Assembly (NCBI RefSeq): GCF_021249345.1
Contig: NZ_CP089588.1
Span: forward strand, 310,001-374,000
Source: Halobacterium wangiae
GTDB taxonomy: Archaea > Halobacteriota > Halobacteria > Halobacteriales > Halobacteriaceae
Reading direction: 5' to 3'
Length of the DNA stretch: 64,000 nucleotides
In this document: positions 1 to 8,260 of the stretch, piece by piece
Position numbering within the stretch: position 1 is the stretch's first letter
Layout: every line of letters begins with the position of its first letter
Made by a program: the position numbers and the translations under genes
The notes under the pieces: model-generated
The model's input: the letters and a program-made list of their open reading frames with translations, nothing else
What the model was told of the DNA's origin: nothing
Database searches by the model: none

Positions 1-701
1 ATGGCCGCGTACGCGATACCGTGGCTCCCGGAGACGAGTACCTGCTCCTCGTCGTGTTCCCCTTCGGGGACCCGCAGGTCGTGGGAGAACTCCATCTCGT
101 TGACCTGGTCGTAGGCGTCGTGGAGGACCTCGAGGTTCTGTTCGAGGACCTCGCCGCCCATCGCGTCGCTCATCAGGTCCTCGATGTGGTCGAGGTCCAT
201 GTCCGTGAGCGCGGCCGTCGCGCCGACGCCCGCGGTGTTCCGCATGACCTCGCGGCCGTGCTCCTTGGCGATGCCGCGGAGGTCGAGCGGGTAGACGTGC
301 CAGCCGTTCTCCTCGGCACGCTCGTCGAGACCCTCGACGTCGTCCTCGTCGAGCAGTCCCTCGTCGTAGACGATGATGCCGCCCTCGCGGAGGTCGTCGA
401 GATTCTCCGTCAGCGGTTTCACCTCCTCGTCGCCGTAGACGGCGTCGTCGGTCGGGTTCCGGGCGAACGAGTCGCCCAGCGCGAGGAGGAAGTTGTAGCC
501 GTCCCCGCGAGACGTGACGTTGCCATCCTTCGCTCGAATCTCCACGTACGTGTGGCCGCCGCGGATTCGGGAGGGATAGTGGCGGTGCGTGAAGACGTCG
601 AGGCCCGAACGCATCAACGCCTTCGCGAAGTTCTGACTCGTGGAGTCGATCCCGTCGCCGGAACCGCCCGCCACTCGCCAGATGAGTTCGTCATCAGTCA
701 T
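1..701 (-). CDS. korA: 2-oxoacid:ferredoxin oxidoreductase alpha subunit (5' part)
   Basis: Alpha subunit of a ferredoxin-linked 2-oxoacid oxidoreductase, which oxidatively decarboxylates 2-oxoglutarate or pyruvate to the CoA ester and reduces ferredoxin; cytoplasmic partner of a thiamine-diphosphate beta subunit. Only about 233 N-terminal residues are present, because the gene runs off the left edge. The ATG at 701 gives MTDDELIWRVAGGSGDGIDS, typical of alpha subunits that begin with the fused gamma-like domain; the GGSGDGI turn and a PSRIRGGHTYVEIR stretch follow. Whether the natural substrate is 2-oxoglutarate or pyruvate cannot be settled from this part. Confidence 0.8.
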   Translation of the reverse strand, partial: MTDDELIWRVAGGSGDGIDSTSQNFAKALMRSGLDVFTHRHYPSRIRGGHTYVEIRAKDGNVTSRGDGYNFLLALGDSFARNPTDDAVYGDEEVKPLTENLDDLREGGIIVYDEGLLDEDDVEGLDERAEENGWHVYPLDLRGIAKEHGREVMRNTAGVGATAALTDMDLDHIEDLMSDAMGGEVLEQNLEVLHDAYDQVNEMEFSHDLRVPEGEHDEEQVLVSGSHGIAYAA

Positions 702-847
702 AGTGGATCTGGCCCTCGTCTGGACCGTTACCGGAGGTAGGTACGTTGGCTACTAAATCGTTTGCCATCCATTATCATGGAAAGATGATGAAGGACACTG
801 GTAGACAGAGCGGTTGTCGGGCATTTAGCCAGAAAAAGCACACAGAA

Positions 848-1633
848 TTACTCCTCCGTCATCTCCTTGATAATCAATTCAGAAATTTCAGGAAGACGGT
901 TCTGCATCAGCTCTTGCCTCTCTGTTTCAGGGTCCATACTCTCTACCAGAGCCGAAAGTACCTTTGAGTAAACCTCCTCGCTAATTAAACCCGCAAGTGA
1001 CAGAAGGTAGTACGCATGGACGGGTTTTGTGGGGTTTTCAGCGACCTTCTTATTCCATACAACCTTTGTGAGCAATTCCGGCGGAGTACCGGTTGAAAGG
1101 TCCTTGTCGTCAAACATGAAGAAATCCACAACTGAATCACGAACGAGAATTACAGTGAGAAGAAGAAATCCGAATATCGTTGTTCCAACAGAAATCCAAC
1201 CAAAAGCATAAGCAGGCAAGTTGCTGGATTCCACCCAGTGTTGACTGATTGGTACGAGGTTGATGATTGAAGCACCAATACCGACGACAATTATGACGGA
1301 CGTGATTATGAACTCGCCCGTGCTTAGAGTACGCTCCGTTTTCCGGGCAGCCTTCAGCCCTAGATGACGGTACGTTTGACGGGCGACAGGAATTGACCCA
1401 ATATCGTTGTATTCGAGGATTCGAACTGCACCGTCAGACATTCCATCAGCCAAATCATTCCGTATCCGTTCCGCTCGACTTTCTGAAAACAAAATGGGTC
1501 TTCGAGCGGCTTTGTAGAGTTGACTTGTTCGGCCTATCCATTGAATGACGGTTACGGGAAAGAAGAGCACCGCAACAAATAGATAGGAAAGCGTTAGGTT
1601 TGTCCCAGCCAAAAGCAGCCTTTTCCCAGCCAT
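848..1633 (-). CDS. Hypothetical membrane protein in a low-GC segment
   Basis: Protein of 261 residues that I do not recognise. Three hydrophobic segments stand out, at about residues 5-31, 107-130 and 141-171. A basic, charged region (about 35-105) lies between the first two, and a charged C-terminal tail of about 85 residues follows. The likely location is the cytoplasmic membrane. Base composition is near balanced, with many AT-rich codons and lysines, unlike every neighbour, which suggests horizontal acquisition. The neighbours korA and the 71-aa gene are ordinary high-GC haloarchaeal genes. A TTAATT box sits about 25-29 nt before the ATG, so it can be transcribed alone. Confidence 0.7.
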   Translation of the reverse strand: MAGKRLLLAGTNLTLSYLFVAVLFFPVTVIQWIGRTSQLYKAARRPILFSESRAERIRNDLADGMSDGAVRILEYNDIGSIPVARQTYRHLGLKAARKTERTLSTGEFIITSVIIVVGIGASIINLVPISQHWVESSNLPAYAFGWISVGTTIFGFLLLTVILVRDSVVDFFMFDDKDLSTGTPPELLTKVVWNKKVAENPTKPVHAYYLLSLAGLISEEVYSKVLSALVESMDPETERQELMQNRLPEISELIIKEMTEE

Positions 1634-1655
1634 ACTACCCCCATAATTTACAGAA

Positions 1656-1663
1656 CAATTAAC
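1656..1663 (-). promoter_or_regulatory. TATA-like box of the low-GC membrane gene
   Basis: On the minus strand the element reads GTTAATTG and lies 23-30 nt before the ATG at 1633. That is the usual spacing for a leaderless haloarchaeal transcript. A GGGGG run just before the ATG could also act as a ribosome site. Confidence 0.45.
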
Positions 1664-1699
1664 GCAATGGTAGAAGTGATAGCGGAAAAGGGACCGCCG

Positions 1700-1915
1700 C
1701 TAACGTTCGATACCGCCCTGCTCCGAGATTTGCAGGATGTTCCGCATGTTGAGGTAGACGTGCTGGGGGTCGGTGTCCTCGCTGTCGTCGTAGATGTCGC
1801 TGACGCGGTGGACCAGCGCAGCGATACGCTCGGCTTCGTCGCTCTCCGCTTCGCGGAGTTCGTCGGCGACTTCGCGGAGCGCGTCGCGTTTCTCGGTGTC
1901 GTCGAAGTCAGTCAT
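1700..1915 (-). CDS. Small conserved-looking acidic protein
   Basis: Acidic 71-residue protein rich in Asp, Glu and Arg, mostly predicted helical, with no recognised motif, cysteine or membrane segment. Its ATG at 1915 overlaps the stop of the upstream mrp-type gene by four bases (ATGA), so the two are very likely co-transcribed and translationally coupled. A link with Fe-S carrier function is suggested only by this coupling. Codon use and composition match the core genome, unlike the gene to its left. Confidence 0.7.
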   Translation of the reverse strand: MTDFDDTEKRDALREVADELREAESDEAERIAALVHRVSDIYDDSEDTDPQHVYLNMRNILQISEQGGIER

Positions 1916-2943
1916 CTGCTGACACTCCGGCGGTTGACGAGGCCGAGCATGTCGGCGGTCTCTGCGGCGAACTCGCGGAACGACTCCCCGGTCTGGTTGT
2001 CGTCGTCGAGGACCACGGGTTGGCCCTCGTCACTACCGGTGCGGACGCTCGGGTCGAGGGGGATAGAGCCGAGGAACGGGAGTTCGTTGTCGTCGGCGAA
2101 CTGTTCGCCGCCGCCGCTGCCGAAGATGTCGTGGTTGCCGCCGCAGTCCGGGCAGACGAACGTCCCCATGTTCTCGACGATGCCGAGGACCGTGGTGTCG
2201 TGGCGACCGAACATCCGGAGCCCTTTCCGGGCGTCGTCGACCGCGACGTCCTGCGGGGTGGTGACGACGACGGCGCCGGTGAGCGGGACGGTCTGGAGAA
2301 GCGTGAGCTGAGTGTCGCCCGTTCCCGGCGGGAGGTCGACGACGAGGTAGTCGAGGTGGCCCCACTCGACGTCCTCGATGAGCTGGGTGAGCACCTTGTG
2401 GACCATCGGGCCGCGCCAGATGACGGGGTCGTCCTCGCCGATCATGAACGCCATGCTCATGAGCTTCATCCCGTACTTCTCGGGCGGGACGATGGTCTCG
2501 TTCTCGGTGGCCTGCGGGTGGTCGTCGGCGTCGACCATGCGGGGGACGTTGGGGCCGTAGATGTCGGCGTCGAAGAGGCCGACGCGGGCGCCGCGGTCGG
2601 CGAGGCCCGCGGCGAGGTTGACGGCGACCGTGGACTTGCCGACGCCGCCCTTCCCGGAGGCGACGGCGACGACGTTCTTGACGCCGGGGAGGACGTCCTT
2701 GCCGGCGCGGTCGGGGATGGCGGCGGTGAGGTCAGCCTCGAGGCCGGCGTCCGAGAGCACTTCGCGTACGCGGGCGGCGATGTCGGTCTCCGCGGGGGAG
2801 TACGGTGCGCCGAGTGCGAGCGAGATGGTGACCGTGTCGCCGTCCACGTCGAAGTCGTTGACGAGGCCCAGCGAGACGATGTTGTCGCCGAGCGCGGGGT
2901 CCTCGACGTCCCGGAGGAGCGCCCGTACGTCGTCTTCGTTCAT
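1912..2943 (-). CDS. Mrp/NBP35-family Fe-S cluster carrier ATPase
   Basis: P-loop ATPase of the Mrp/ApbC/NBP35 family, a cytoplasmic scaffold or carrier for iron-sulfur clusters. The ATG at 2943 gives 343 residues. An N-terminal MIP18/DUF59-like domain covers about residues 1-75, the deviant Walker A GKGGVGKST lies at about 97-105, and a CPDC pair (Cys264, Cys267) is the expected bridging cluster ligand. The reading frame stays open further upstream, but that extension has no family resemblance. A TATA-like CCTTATC lies about 30 nt before the ATG. The gene overlaps the 71-aa gene and is divergent from moaA, itself a 4Fe-4S enzyme. Confidence 0.93.
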   Translation of the reverse strand: MNEDDVRALLRDVEDPALGDNIVSLGLVNDFDVDGDTVTISLALGAPYSPAETDIAARVREVLSDAGLEADLTAAIPDRAGKDVLPGVKNVVAVASGKGGVGKSTVAVNLAAGLADRGARVGLFDADIYGPNVPRMVDADDHPQATENETIVPPEKYGMKLMSMAFMIGEDDPVIWRGPMVHKVLTQLIEDVEWGHLDYLVVDLPPGTGDTQLTLLQTVPLTGAVVVTTPQDVAVDDARKGLRMFGRHDTTVLGIVENMGTFVCPDCGGNHDIFGSGGGEQFADDNELPFLGSIPLDPSVRTGSDEGQPVVLDDDNQTGESFREFAAETADMLGLVNRRSVSR

Positions 2944-3047
2944 GGTTGCGAGTAGGACGTGGTGTGCCGATAAGGGTTGTGTCGAACGAGCGTCGCAGCC
3001 GCAGACGTAACCACAGATGGTTACGAAACGCCGGGTTCTACCCGCGG

Positions 3048-3055
3048 ATTTAAAC
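3048..3055 (+). promoter_or_regulatory. TATA box of moaA
   Basis: ATTTAAAC lies 24-31 nt upstream of the moaA ATG at 3079. This is the canonical haloarchaeal box position for a near-leaderless mRNA, and it supports the internal ATG over upstream in-frame starts. Confidence 0.65.
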
Positions 3056-3078
3056 GTCTCTGCGTGGGATACTATCTC

Positions 3079-4038
3079 ATGCTCTCGGACTCGTTTGGGC
3101 GCGAGGTCTCCGGCGTCCGCGTGTCCCTCACCGACCGGTGTAACTTCGACTGCGTCTACTGCCACAACGAGGGACTCGGGGACACGCGCGGCCCGATGGA
3201 CCCCCGGGACCACGAGATGAGCGCGGACGACGTGGTCCGGTTCCTGGAGGTCGCCGCCGAGTTCGGCGTGGAGGCGGTGAAGCTCACGGGAGGGGAACCG
3301 ATGCTCCGCGACGACCTCGAGGAGATCATCGAGCGGACGCCGGACTCGATGGAGGTGTCGATGACGACCAACGGCACATTCCTCCCGGGTCGAGCGGCGG
3401 ACCTGGTCGACGCCGGCCTCGAACGGGTGAACGTCTCTCAGGACGCTCTCGACGCCGAGGACTTCAAGGCGCTCACGAAGAGCGGAACGTACGAGCGCGT
3501 GCTGGAGGGCGTCCAGGCGGCCGTCGACGCTGGGCTGGACCCCGTGAAGCTGAACATGGTCGTCTTCCGGAAGACGGCGGGCTACGTCCCCGAGATGGTC
3601 GACCACGTCGCGGAGAACGACGCTCTCCAGTTGCAGTTAATCGAGTACATGCCGGAGCTCGCGGGCCACCCCGAGTGGGCGGTGGACATCGAGGACGTCC
3701 ACGACTGGCTCGCCGAGCGCGCGGACCGCGTGGAGACGCGGGAGATGCACGACCGGCGACGGTACTGGGTGAACGGGGGCATGGTCGAGATCGTCGACCC
3801 GGTGGGCAACGAGGAGTTCTGCGCGAACTGCCACCGCGTACGCGTGACACACGAGGGGTACCTGAAGGGCTGTCTGAACCGCAACGACGACCTGCGGTCG
3901 ATGGGGGAGATGACGAAACCGGAGATCCGCGAGGCGTTCCGGGAGACGGTGGACGAGCGGGTGCCGTACTACGGCGAGTACCTGGTCGAAGACGGGGAGG
4001 GTGGGTGGGAGGTCAACGACGACTACATCGAGGTGTAG
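3079..4038 (+). CDS. moaA: GTP 3',8-cyclase MoaA
   Basis: Radical SAM enzyme that rearranges GTP in the first step of molybdenum cofactor synthesis. Residues Cys21, Cys25 and Cys28 (CNFDCVYC) bind the SAM cluster. Cys248, Cys251 and Cys265 (CANC plus GCLNRND) are the second-cluster ligands that bind substrate. Length is 319 residues, as expected. The ATG at 3079 is chosen because the TATA box sits directly upstream and family similarity begins within a few residues. The C terminus ends in DDYIEV and lacks the Gly-Gly tail familiar from bacterial and human homologues. Confidence 0.93.
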   Translation: MLSDSFGREVSGVRVSLTDRCNFDCVYCHNEGLGDTRGPMDPRDHEMSADDVVRFLEVAAEFGVEAVKLTGGEPMLRDDLEEIIERTPDSMEVSMTTNGTFLPGRAADLVDAGLERVNVSQDALDAEDFKALTKSGTYERVLEGVQAAVDAGLDPVKLNMVVFRKTAGYVPEMVDHVAENDALQLQLIEYMPELAGHPEWAVDIEDVHDWLAERADRVETREMHDRRRYWVNGGMVEIVDPVGNEEFCANCHRVRVTHEGYLKGCLNRNDDLRSMGEMTKPEIREAFRETVDERVPYYGEYLVEDGEGGWEVNDDYIEV

Positions 4039-4078
4039 GGCGGCGAGTTCGGCTAGTCGGCGGGCCGACCTTTCGTGA

Positions 4079-4086
4079 TGTTTAAG
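4079..4086 (+). promoter_or_regulatory. Promoter box of the tRNA-Ser/ribosomal protein operon
   Basis: TGTTTAAG, about 90 nt upstream of tRNA-Ser, is the only convincing TATA-like element before the operon. The transcribed leader holds GGGCCCC at 4090-4096 and GGGGCCC at 4123-4129, which can pair. Whether S13 has a further promoter of its own is not visible. Confidence 0.4.
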
Positions 4087-4173
4087 TACGGGCCCCGATT
4101 TCTCTCAGACGCAGTCACTGTAGGGGCCCAGGCCCCGAGTCCGGAAGGGCGAAGATACACCAACGAAAGTCGT

Positions 4174-4256
4174 GTCGTGGTAGCCTAGCCTGGTCAAGGC
4201 GCAGGGTTGCTAACTCTGTGGCGTAAGCCTCCGGGGTTCAAATCCCCGCCACGACG
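4174..4256 (+). tRNA. tRNA-Ser(GCT)
   Basis: Acceptor stem GTCGTGG pairs with CCACGAC. The anticodon stem CAGGG/CTCTG encloses TTGCTAA, giving anticodon GCT, which reads AGC/AGU serine codons. The long variable arm is GTGGCGTAAGCCTC-like and the T arm is CGGGGTTCAAATCCCCG. There is no encoded CCA and no intron. It is the first element of the S13 operon, 23 nt before the rpsM ATG. Confidence 0.96.
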
Positions 4257-4279
4257 CCTTTCCGTAACACACCCAAATC

Positions 4280-4795
4280 ATGAGTTCGGAAGAACAACAG
4301 GACGCGGACGAGGACATTCGATACTTCGTCCGCATCGGTCAGACAGACCTCGACGGGACGAAGACCGTCGAACGCGCCCTCGCGGAACTCGACGGCGTCG
4401 GCCGTCGCGTAGCGCGAGTTATCGCGGACGACTCCGGCGTCGACCGCTCGGCGACCATCGGCCGCCTCGACGACGACGACATCGAGAGCGTCAAGGAGGC
4501 AGTCGACGGCTTCACCGAGCACGCACCGGAGTGGCTCGCGAACCGCCGAAACGACTTCTACTCGGGCGAGACCCGACACATCACGGGGAACGACCTCGGT
4601 CTCACCCGCGACCAGGACATCAACCGCATGCGGATGATCCGTTCGTACAAGGGTATCCGTCACGAGCGCGGACAGAAGGTCCGCGGTCAGCGCACGAAGT
4701 CCACCGGTCGTACCGAGGGCACCATCGGCGTGAACGTCGAGGCTATCAAGGAAGAACAGGCAGCAGAAGAAGCGGCAGAGGGAGGTGAGGAGTAA
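4280..4795 (+). CDS. rpsM: 30S ribosomal protein S13 (uS13)
   Basis: Small-subunit head protein that contacts the P-site tRNA region and bridges to the large subunit. The 171 residues include an acidic N terminus, the helix-two-turn-helix region after [15 protein letters not shown], and the basic [11 protein letters not shown] tail typical of archaeal S13, followed by an acidic C-terminal extension suited to high salt. It follows tRNA-Ser closely and its stop overlaps the S4 start by one base (TAATG), so it heads the r-protein operon. Confidence 0.97.
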   Translation: MSSEEQQDADEDIRYFVRIGQTDLDGTKTVERALAELDGVGRRVARVIADDSGVDRSATIGRLDDDDIESVKEAVDGFTEHAPEWLANRRNDFYSGETRHITGNDLGLTRDQDINRMRMIRSYKGIRHERGQKVRGQRTKSTGRTEGTIGVNVEAIKEEQAAEEAAEGGEE

Positions 4796-5307
4796 TGGCG
4801 CTCCCAGGCGAGAACACCAAGTTCTACGAGACGCCGAACCACCCCTACCAGGGCGAACGCATCGCCGAGGAGTCCGACCTCGTCTCGCGATACGGCCTGA
4901 AGAACAAGGAGGAGTTCTGGCGCGCGCAGTCCGAACTGCGCGACTACCGTCGCGAGGCGCGACGACTGCTCGGCGAGACCGGCGAGGTCTCCGGCGAGGA
5001 GTTCGTCACGCGCCTCCAGCGCATCGGCATCCTCTCCAGCGAGGAGAGCCTCGACGACGTCCTGTCGCTCGACGTGACGGACGTGCTCGAACGCCGCCTC
5101 CAGACCGTCGTCTACCGCGAAGGCCTGGCGAACACGGTGGGGCAGGCCCGCCAGTTCGTCAACCACGGCCACGTCACGGTCGACGGCGCTCGCGTCACCG
5201 CACCGTCGTACACGGTGCCGGTCGACGAGGAGGACGCCATCGAGTTCGACGAGCGCAGCGACCTCACCGACGAACTGCACCCGGCTCGCGCCGGTGCACA
5301 GGAGTGA
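4795..5307 (+). CDS. rpsD: 30S ribosomal protein S4 (uS4)
   Basis: Primary 16S rRNA-binding protein of the small-subunit body. The 170 residues open with [20 protein letters not shown], characteristic of archaeal/eukaryotic S4 (S9 type). The S4 RNA-binding domain follows at about residues 104-165, with the [20 protein letters not shown] core. It overlaps rpsM by one base and ends 7 nt before the chosen rpsK start, consistent with one transcript. Confidence 0.97.
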   Translation: MALPGENTKFYETPNHPYQGERIAEESDLVSRYGLKNKEEFWRAQSELRDYRREARRLLGETGEVSGEEFVTRLQRIGILSSEESLDDVLSLDVTDVLERRLQTVVYREGLANTVGQARQFVNHGHVTVDGARVTAPSYTVPVDEEDAIEFDERSDLTDELHPARAGAQE

Positions 5308-5314
5308 CATAAGT

Positions 5315-5698
5315 ATGGCTGACGACACCAAATGGGGCATCGCGCACATCCACGCCTCGTTCAACAACACCATCATGACGGTCACCGACGAGACGGGCGC
5401 CGAGACGCTCGCGAAGTCGAGTGGCGGTTCCGTGGTGAAGCAGAACCGGGACGAGGCGTCGCCGTACGCCGCGATGCAGATGGCAGAACAGCTCGCAGAG
5501 AACGTCCTGGACCAGGGCATCGAGAAGGTGCACGTTCGCGTGCGCGGTCCGGGTGGCAACCTCCAGCGTAGCCCGGGTCCGGGCGCGCAGGCGGCCATCC
5601 GGGCGATGGCGCGCGCCGGCCTCGAGATCGGCCGCATCGAGGACGTCACCCCGGTCCCCCACGACGGGACGCGACCACCGAAGAACAGCGGGTACTAA
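5315..5698 (+). CDS. rpsK: 30S ribosomal protein S11 (uS11)
   Basis: Platform protein of the small subunit. The 127 residues contain the conserved [18 protein letters not shown] stretch near the N terminus and the [11 protein letters not shown] terminus. An in-frame ATG lies 21 nt upstream, inside rpsD, but the start at 5315 ([14 protein letters not shown]) fits the family and leaves a short intergenic gap. It sits between S4 and RNA polymerase subunit Rpo3, the standard archaeal order. Confidence 0.97.
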   Translation: MADDTKWGIAHIHASFNNTIMTVTDETGAETLAKSSGGSVVKQNRDEASPYAAMQMAEQLAENVLDQGIEKVHVRVRGPGGNLQRSPGPGAQAAIRAMARAGLEIGRIEDVTPVPHDGTRPPKNSGY

Positions 5699-5700
5699 CC

Positions 5701-6444
5701 ATGAGCACGGACTTCGACGTCGAATTCATCGAACGCGGCGACCGGGAAGCCCTGTTCGTCGTCCGCAACATCACACCGGCGTTCGCGAACGGCATCCGGC
5801 GAGCGATCCTCGCCGACGTGCCGACGCTCTCCATCGACGACGTGCGGTTCGTGGAGAACTCCAGCGTGATGTTCGACGAACAGATCGCGCTCCGTCTCGG
5901 GCTGGTCCCGCTGACCACGCCCGACGACTTCGCGGTGGGCGACACCGTGACGCTCGCGCTCGACGTCGAGGGCCCGGGCACGGCGTACTCCGGCGACCTG
6001 GTCAGTTCCGACCCGGACGTCGAGGCCGCCGACAAGAACGTCCCCATCATCGAGCTCAAAGACGACCAGCGTCTCGAGCTCGAGGCCGACGCAGTGCTGG
6101 CCCACGGCCGCGACCACGCCAAACACCAGGGCGGGGTCGCGGTCGGCTACCGACACCTCCAGCAGGTGAACGTGGTCGGGGACCGCGGCGAGTACGCGGA
6201 CGACGAGCCCCAAATGCTGCGGGGCGTCGTCGAGGACGACGGCGAACTCGTGCCGACTGACGACTTCGACAACGACCTCACCGAGCGGTATCCGGAGCAG
6301 GAGGTCGAGGTCGAGGACGTCCCCGGCGCGTTCGTCTTCCACGTCGAATCCGACGGCTCGATGCCCGTGAGCGAACTGGTGCTCCGGGCGGTCGACACCC
6401 TGGTCGACCGCGCGGACGAACTCGAACAGGCAGTCCAACTGTAA
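5701..6444 (+). CDS. rpo3: DNA-directed RNA polymerase subunit Rpo3 (D)
   Basis: Archaeal counterpart of bacterial alpha and eukaryotic Rpb3; with Rpo11 it nucleates polymerase assembly. The 247 residues show the [20 protein letters not shown] assembly motif near the N terminus and a C-terminal [20 protein letters not shown] dimerisation helix. There is not one cysteine in the chain, so the Fe-S cluster known in some archaeal D subunits cannot form here. Two nucleotides separate it from rpsK. It carries an acidic insert region typical of halophiles. Confidence 0.96.
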   Translation: MSTDFDVEFIERGDREALFVVRNITPAFANGIRRAILADVPTLSIDDVRFVENSSVMFDEQIALRLGLVPLTTPDDFAVGDTVTLALDVEGPGTAYSGDLVSSDPDVEAADKNVPIIELKDDQRLELEADAVLAHGRDHAKHQGGVAVGYRHLQQVNVVGDRGEYADDEPQMLRGVVEDDGELVPTDDFDNDLTERYPEQEVEVEDVPGAFVFHVESDGSMPVSELVLRAVDTLVDRADELEQAVQL

Positions 6445-6573
6445 CACAAATGCCCAATCCGACCCCAACTACCGCGCCGGCGTCCGTCCCTGCCCCGGGA
6501 GCCACGGGTCCGGCAATCGAAATCGGTAAGAAGGGTCGGGGGCAACTGAGAAGCGTAGCGCCACCGCGGCCGT

Positions 6574-6658
6574 GCAGGGATAGCCAAGTTAGGCCAAAGG
6601 CGCAGCGTTCAGGGCGCTGTCCCGTAGGGGTTCGCAGGTTCAAATCCTGCTCCCTGCA
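6574..6658 (+). tRNA. tRNA-Leu(CAG)
   Basis: Acceptor GCAGGGA pairs with TCCCTGC. The anticodon stem CAGCG/CGCTG encloses TTCAGGG, giving anticodon CAG, which reads CUG. A long class II variable arm and the T arm GCAGGTTCAAATCCTGC are present. It lies between rpo3 and rpl18e inside the operon, so it is probably released from the polycistronic transcript by tRNA processing. Confidence 0.96.
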
Positions 6659-6691
6659 CTCGCTTTCTCACAATTTCCAGGAGTTAGGAGC

Positions 6692-7045
6692 ATGAGCAAG
6701 ACAAGTCCGAGACTCAGCAGTCTCATCGCCGAACTGAAGTCCGTCGCCCGAGATTCGGGCGCGGACGTCTGGCACGACGTCGCGGGTCGGCTGGAGAAGC
6801 CACGCCGCACGCACGCCGAGGTGAACCTGAGTCGCATCGAACGATACGCGAACGAGGACGAGACGGTCGTCGTCCCCGGCAAGGTGCTGGGGTCCGGCAC
6901 GCTTCGAAAGTCCGTCACCGTCGCTGCCGTGGATTTCTCCGGCAGCGCGGAGACGAAGATCGAGCACGCCGACGGCGACGTCGTCCATCTCGAACAGGCA
7001 GTCGAACAGAACCCAGACGGTAACGACGTACGGGTGATCCGATGA
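6692..7045 (+). CDS. rpl18e: 50S ribosomal protein L18e (eL18)
   Basis: Large-subunit protein of 117 residues, homologous to eukaryotic eL18 and related to bacterial L15 in fold. The N terminus [20 protein letters not shown] and the central [13 protein letters not shown] are typical. It starts 33 nt after tRNA-Leu and overlaps rplM by four bases (ATGA), which couples their translation. Confidence 0.96.
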   Translation: MSKTSPRLSSLIAELKSVARDSGADVWHDVAGRLEKPRRTHAEVNLSRIERYANEDETVVVPGKVLGSGTLRKSVTVAAVDFSGSAETKIEHADGDVVHLEQAVEQNPDGNDVRVIR

Positions 7046-7479
7046 GTCTCGCAGAATTCGACGCCGACGTGGTCGTCGACGCCCGGGACTGCATCATGGG
7101 TCGCGTGGCGAGCAACGTCGCCGAACGCGCACTCGCCGGCGAGACGGTCGCCGTCGTGAACGCCGAGCAGGCGATCATCACCGGCGCGCGAGACGACATC
7201 CTCGGGACGTACAACAAGCGCGCGGAGCTCGGCTCCGACAGCGGTCCGTACTACCCGAAGCGCCCCGACGGCATCTTCAAGCGCGCCGTCCGCGGCATGC
7301 TCCCGTACAAGGAGCAGGCCGGCCGCGAGGCGTTCGAGAACGTCCGCGTCTACGTCGGCAACCCGACGGACGAGGACGGCGAGGTGCTCGAGGGGACGTC
7401 GCTGGACCGACTCTCGAACATCCGCTTCGTCTCCCTCGGCGAAGTCTCCGAAGAACTGGGGGCAAACGTCACATGGTAA
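7042..7479 (+). CDS. rplM: 50S ribosomal protein L13 (uL13)
   Basis: Early-assembling large-subunit protein of 145 residues. Typical features are [20 protein letters not shown] at the N terminus and [18 protein letters not shown] in the middle. It overlaps rpl18e (ATGA) and also overlaps rpsI by 7 nt, so it is embedded in a tightly coupled operon. Confidence 0.97.
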   Translation: MSLAEFDADVVVDARDCIMGRVASNVAERALAGETVAVVNAEQAIITGARDDILGTYNKRAELGSDSGPYYPKRPDGIFKRAVRGMLPYKEQAGREAFENVRVYVGNPTDEDGEVLEGTSLDRLSNIRFVSLGEVSEELGANVTW

Positions 7480-7871
7480 CCAACACGTCAGGCAAGAAGA
7501 AGACGGCTGTCGCTCGCGCCACCGTGAGCGACGGGAAGGGTCGCGTGCGAATCAACTCCACGCCCGTCGAACTCGTCGAACCGGAGATGTCCCGCATGAA
7601 GATGCTGGAGCCGTTCCGCATCGCCGGCGAGGACCTCCGCGACGGGGTCGACGTGGACATCGACGTCTCCGGTGGCGGCTTCGCGGGTCAGGCAGACGCC
7701 GTCCGCACCGCCATCGCGCGCGGGCTGGTCGAACACCTCGGCGACGCGGAGCTCCGCGACGCCTACCGGGAGTTCGACCGCAGCCTGCTCGTCAACGACG
7801 TCCGCCAGAGTGAATCCAAGAAGTGGGGCGGCCCCGGTGCCCGCGCCCGCTACCAGAAGTCCTACCGCTGA
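7473..7871 (+). CDS. rpsI: 30S ribosomal protein S9 (uS9)
   Basis: Small-subunit head protein whose basic tail reaches the P site. The 132 residues begin with [17 protein letters not shown] and end in [14 protein letters not shown], the conserved C-terminal tail that contacts tRNA. It overlaps rplM by 7 nt and is followed after 12 nt by rpo10. Confidence 0.97.
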   Translation: MVTNTSGKKKTAVARATVSDGKGRVRINSTPVELVEPEMSRMKMLEPFRIAGEDLRDGVDVDIDVSGGGFAGQADAVRTAIARGLVEHLGDAELRDAYREFDRSLLVNDVRQSESKKWGGPGARARYQKSYR

Positions 7872-7883
7872 GGTGATCGAGCT

Positions 7884-8084
7884 ATGATGGTACCAGTCCG
7901 GTGTTTCACGTGCGGTAACGTCGTCGGCGAGTACTGGGAAGAGTTCAAGGCACGCGCCGACTCCCACGACGGCGACGAGGACCCAGCGGACGTGCTGGAC
8001 GACCTCGGCGTGGACCGGCACTGCTGTCGACGGATGTTGATCTCACACCAGGACCTGGTCGACGTGGTCTCCCCCTACCAATGA
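7884..8084 (+). CDS. rpo10: DNA-directed RNA polymerase subunit Rpo10 (N)
   Basis: Small zinc-binding polymerase subunit, counterpart of eukaryotic Rpb10, that stabilises the Rpo3-Rpo11 platform. The 66 residues contain PVRCFTCG at the N terminus and the atypical CC pair in [12 protein letters not shown], together forming the single zinc site. Two adjacent ATG codons are possible starts (7884 and 7887), and the protein begins MMVPVRC or MVPVRC. Its stop overlaps the rpo6 start (ATGA). Confidence 0.97.
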   Translation: MMVPVRCFTCGNVVGEYWEEFKARADSHDGDEDPADVLDDLGVDRHCCRRMLISHQDLVDVVSPYQ

Positions 8085-8260
8085 GCGAACTACAGCACTT
8101 CAATCGGTACGAGAAGGCTCGCATCATCGGTGCGAGAGCGCTGCAGGTGTCCTACGGGGCGCCCGTGCTGGTCGACACCGACCAGTCGGAGCCCATCCTC
8201 ATCGCGGCCGAGGAGTACGACGCCGAGGTGCTCCCGTTCACGGTCCGGAGGGAGAACTGA
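8081..8260 (+). CDS. rpo6: DNA-directed RNA polymerase subunit Rpo6 (K)
   Basis: Polymerase subunit of 59 residues, counterpart of bacterial omega and Rpb6, which clamps the largest subunit. The sequence begins [20 protein letters not shown], continues with [14 protein letters not shown], and ends in [10 protein letters not shown]. The [12 protein letters not shown] motif is the family signature. Its ATG overlaps the rpo10 stop, and the eno ATG follows its stop with no gap. Confidence 0.96.
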   Translation: MSELQHFNRYEKARIIGARALQVSYGAPVLVDTDQSEPILIAAEEYDAEVLPFTVRREN

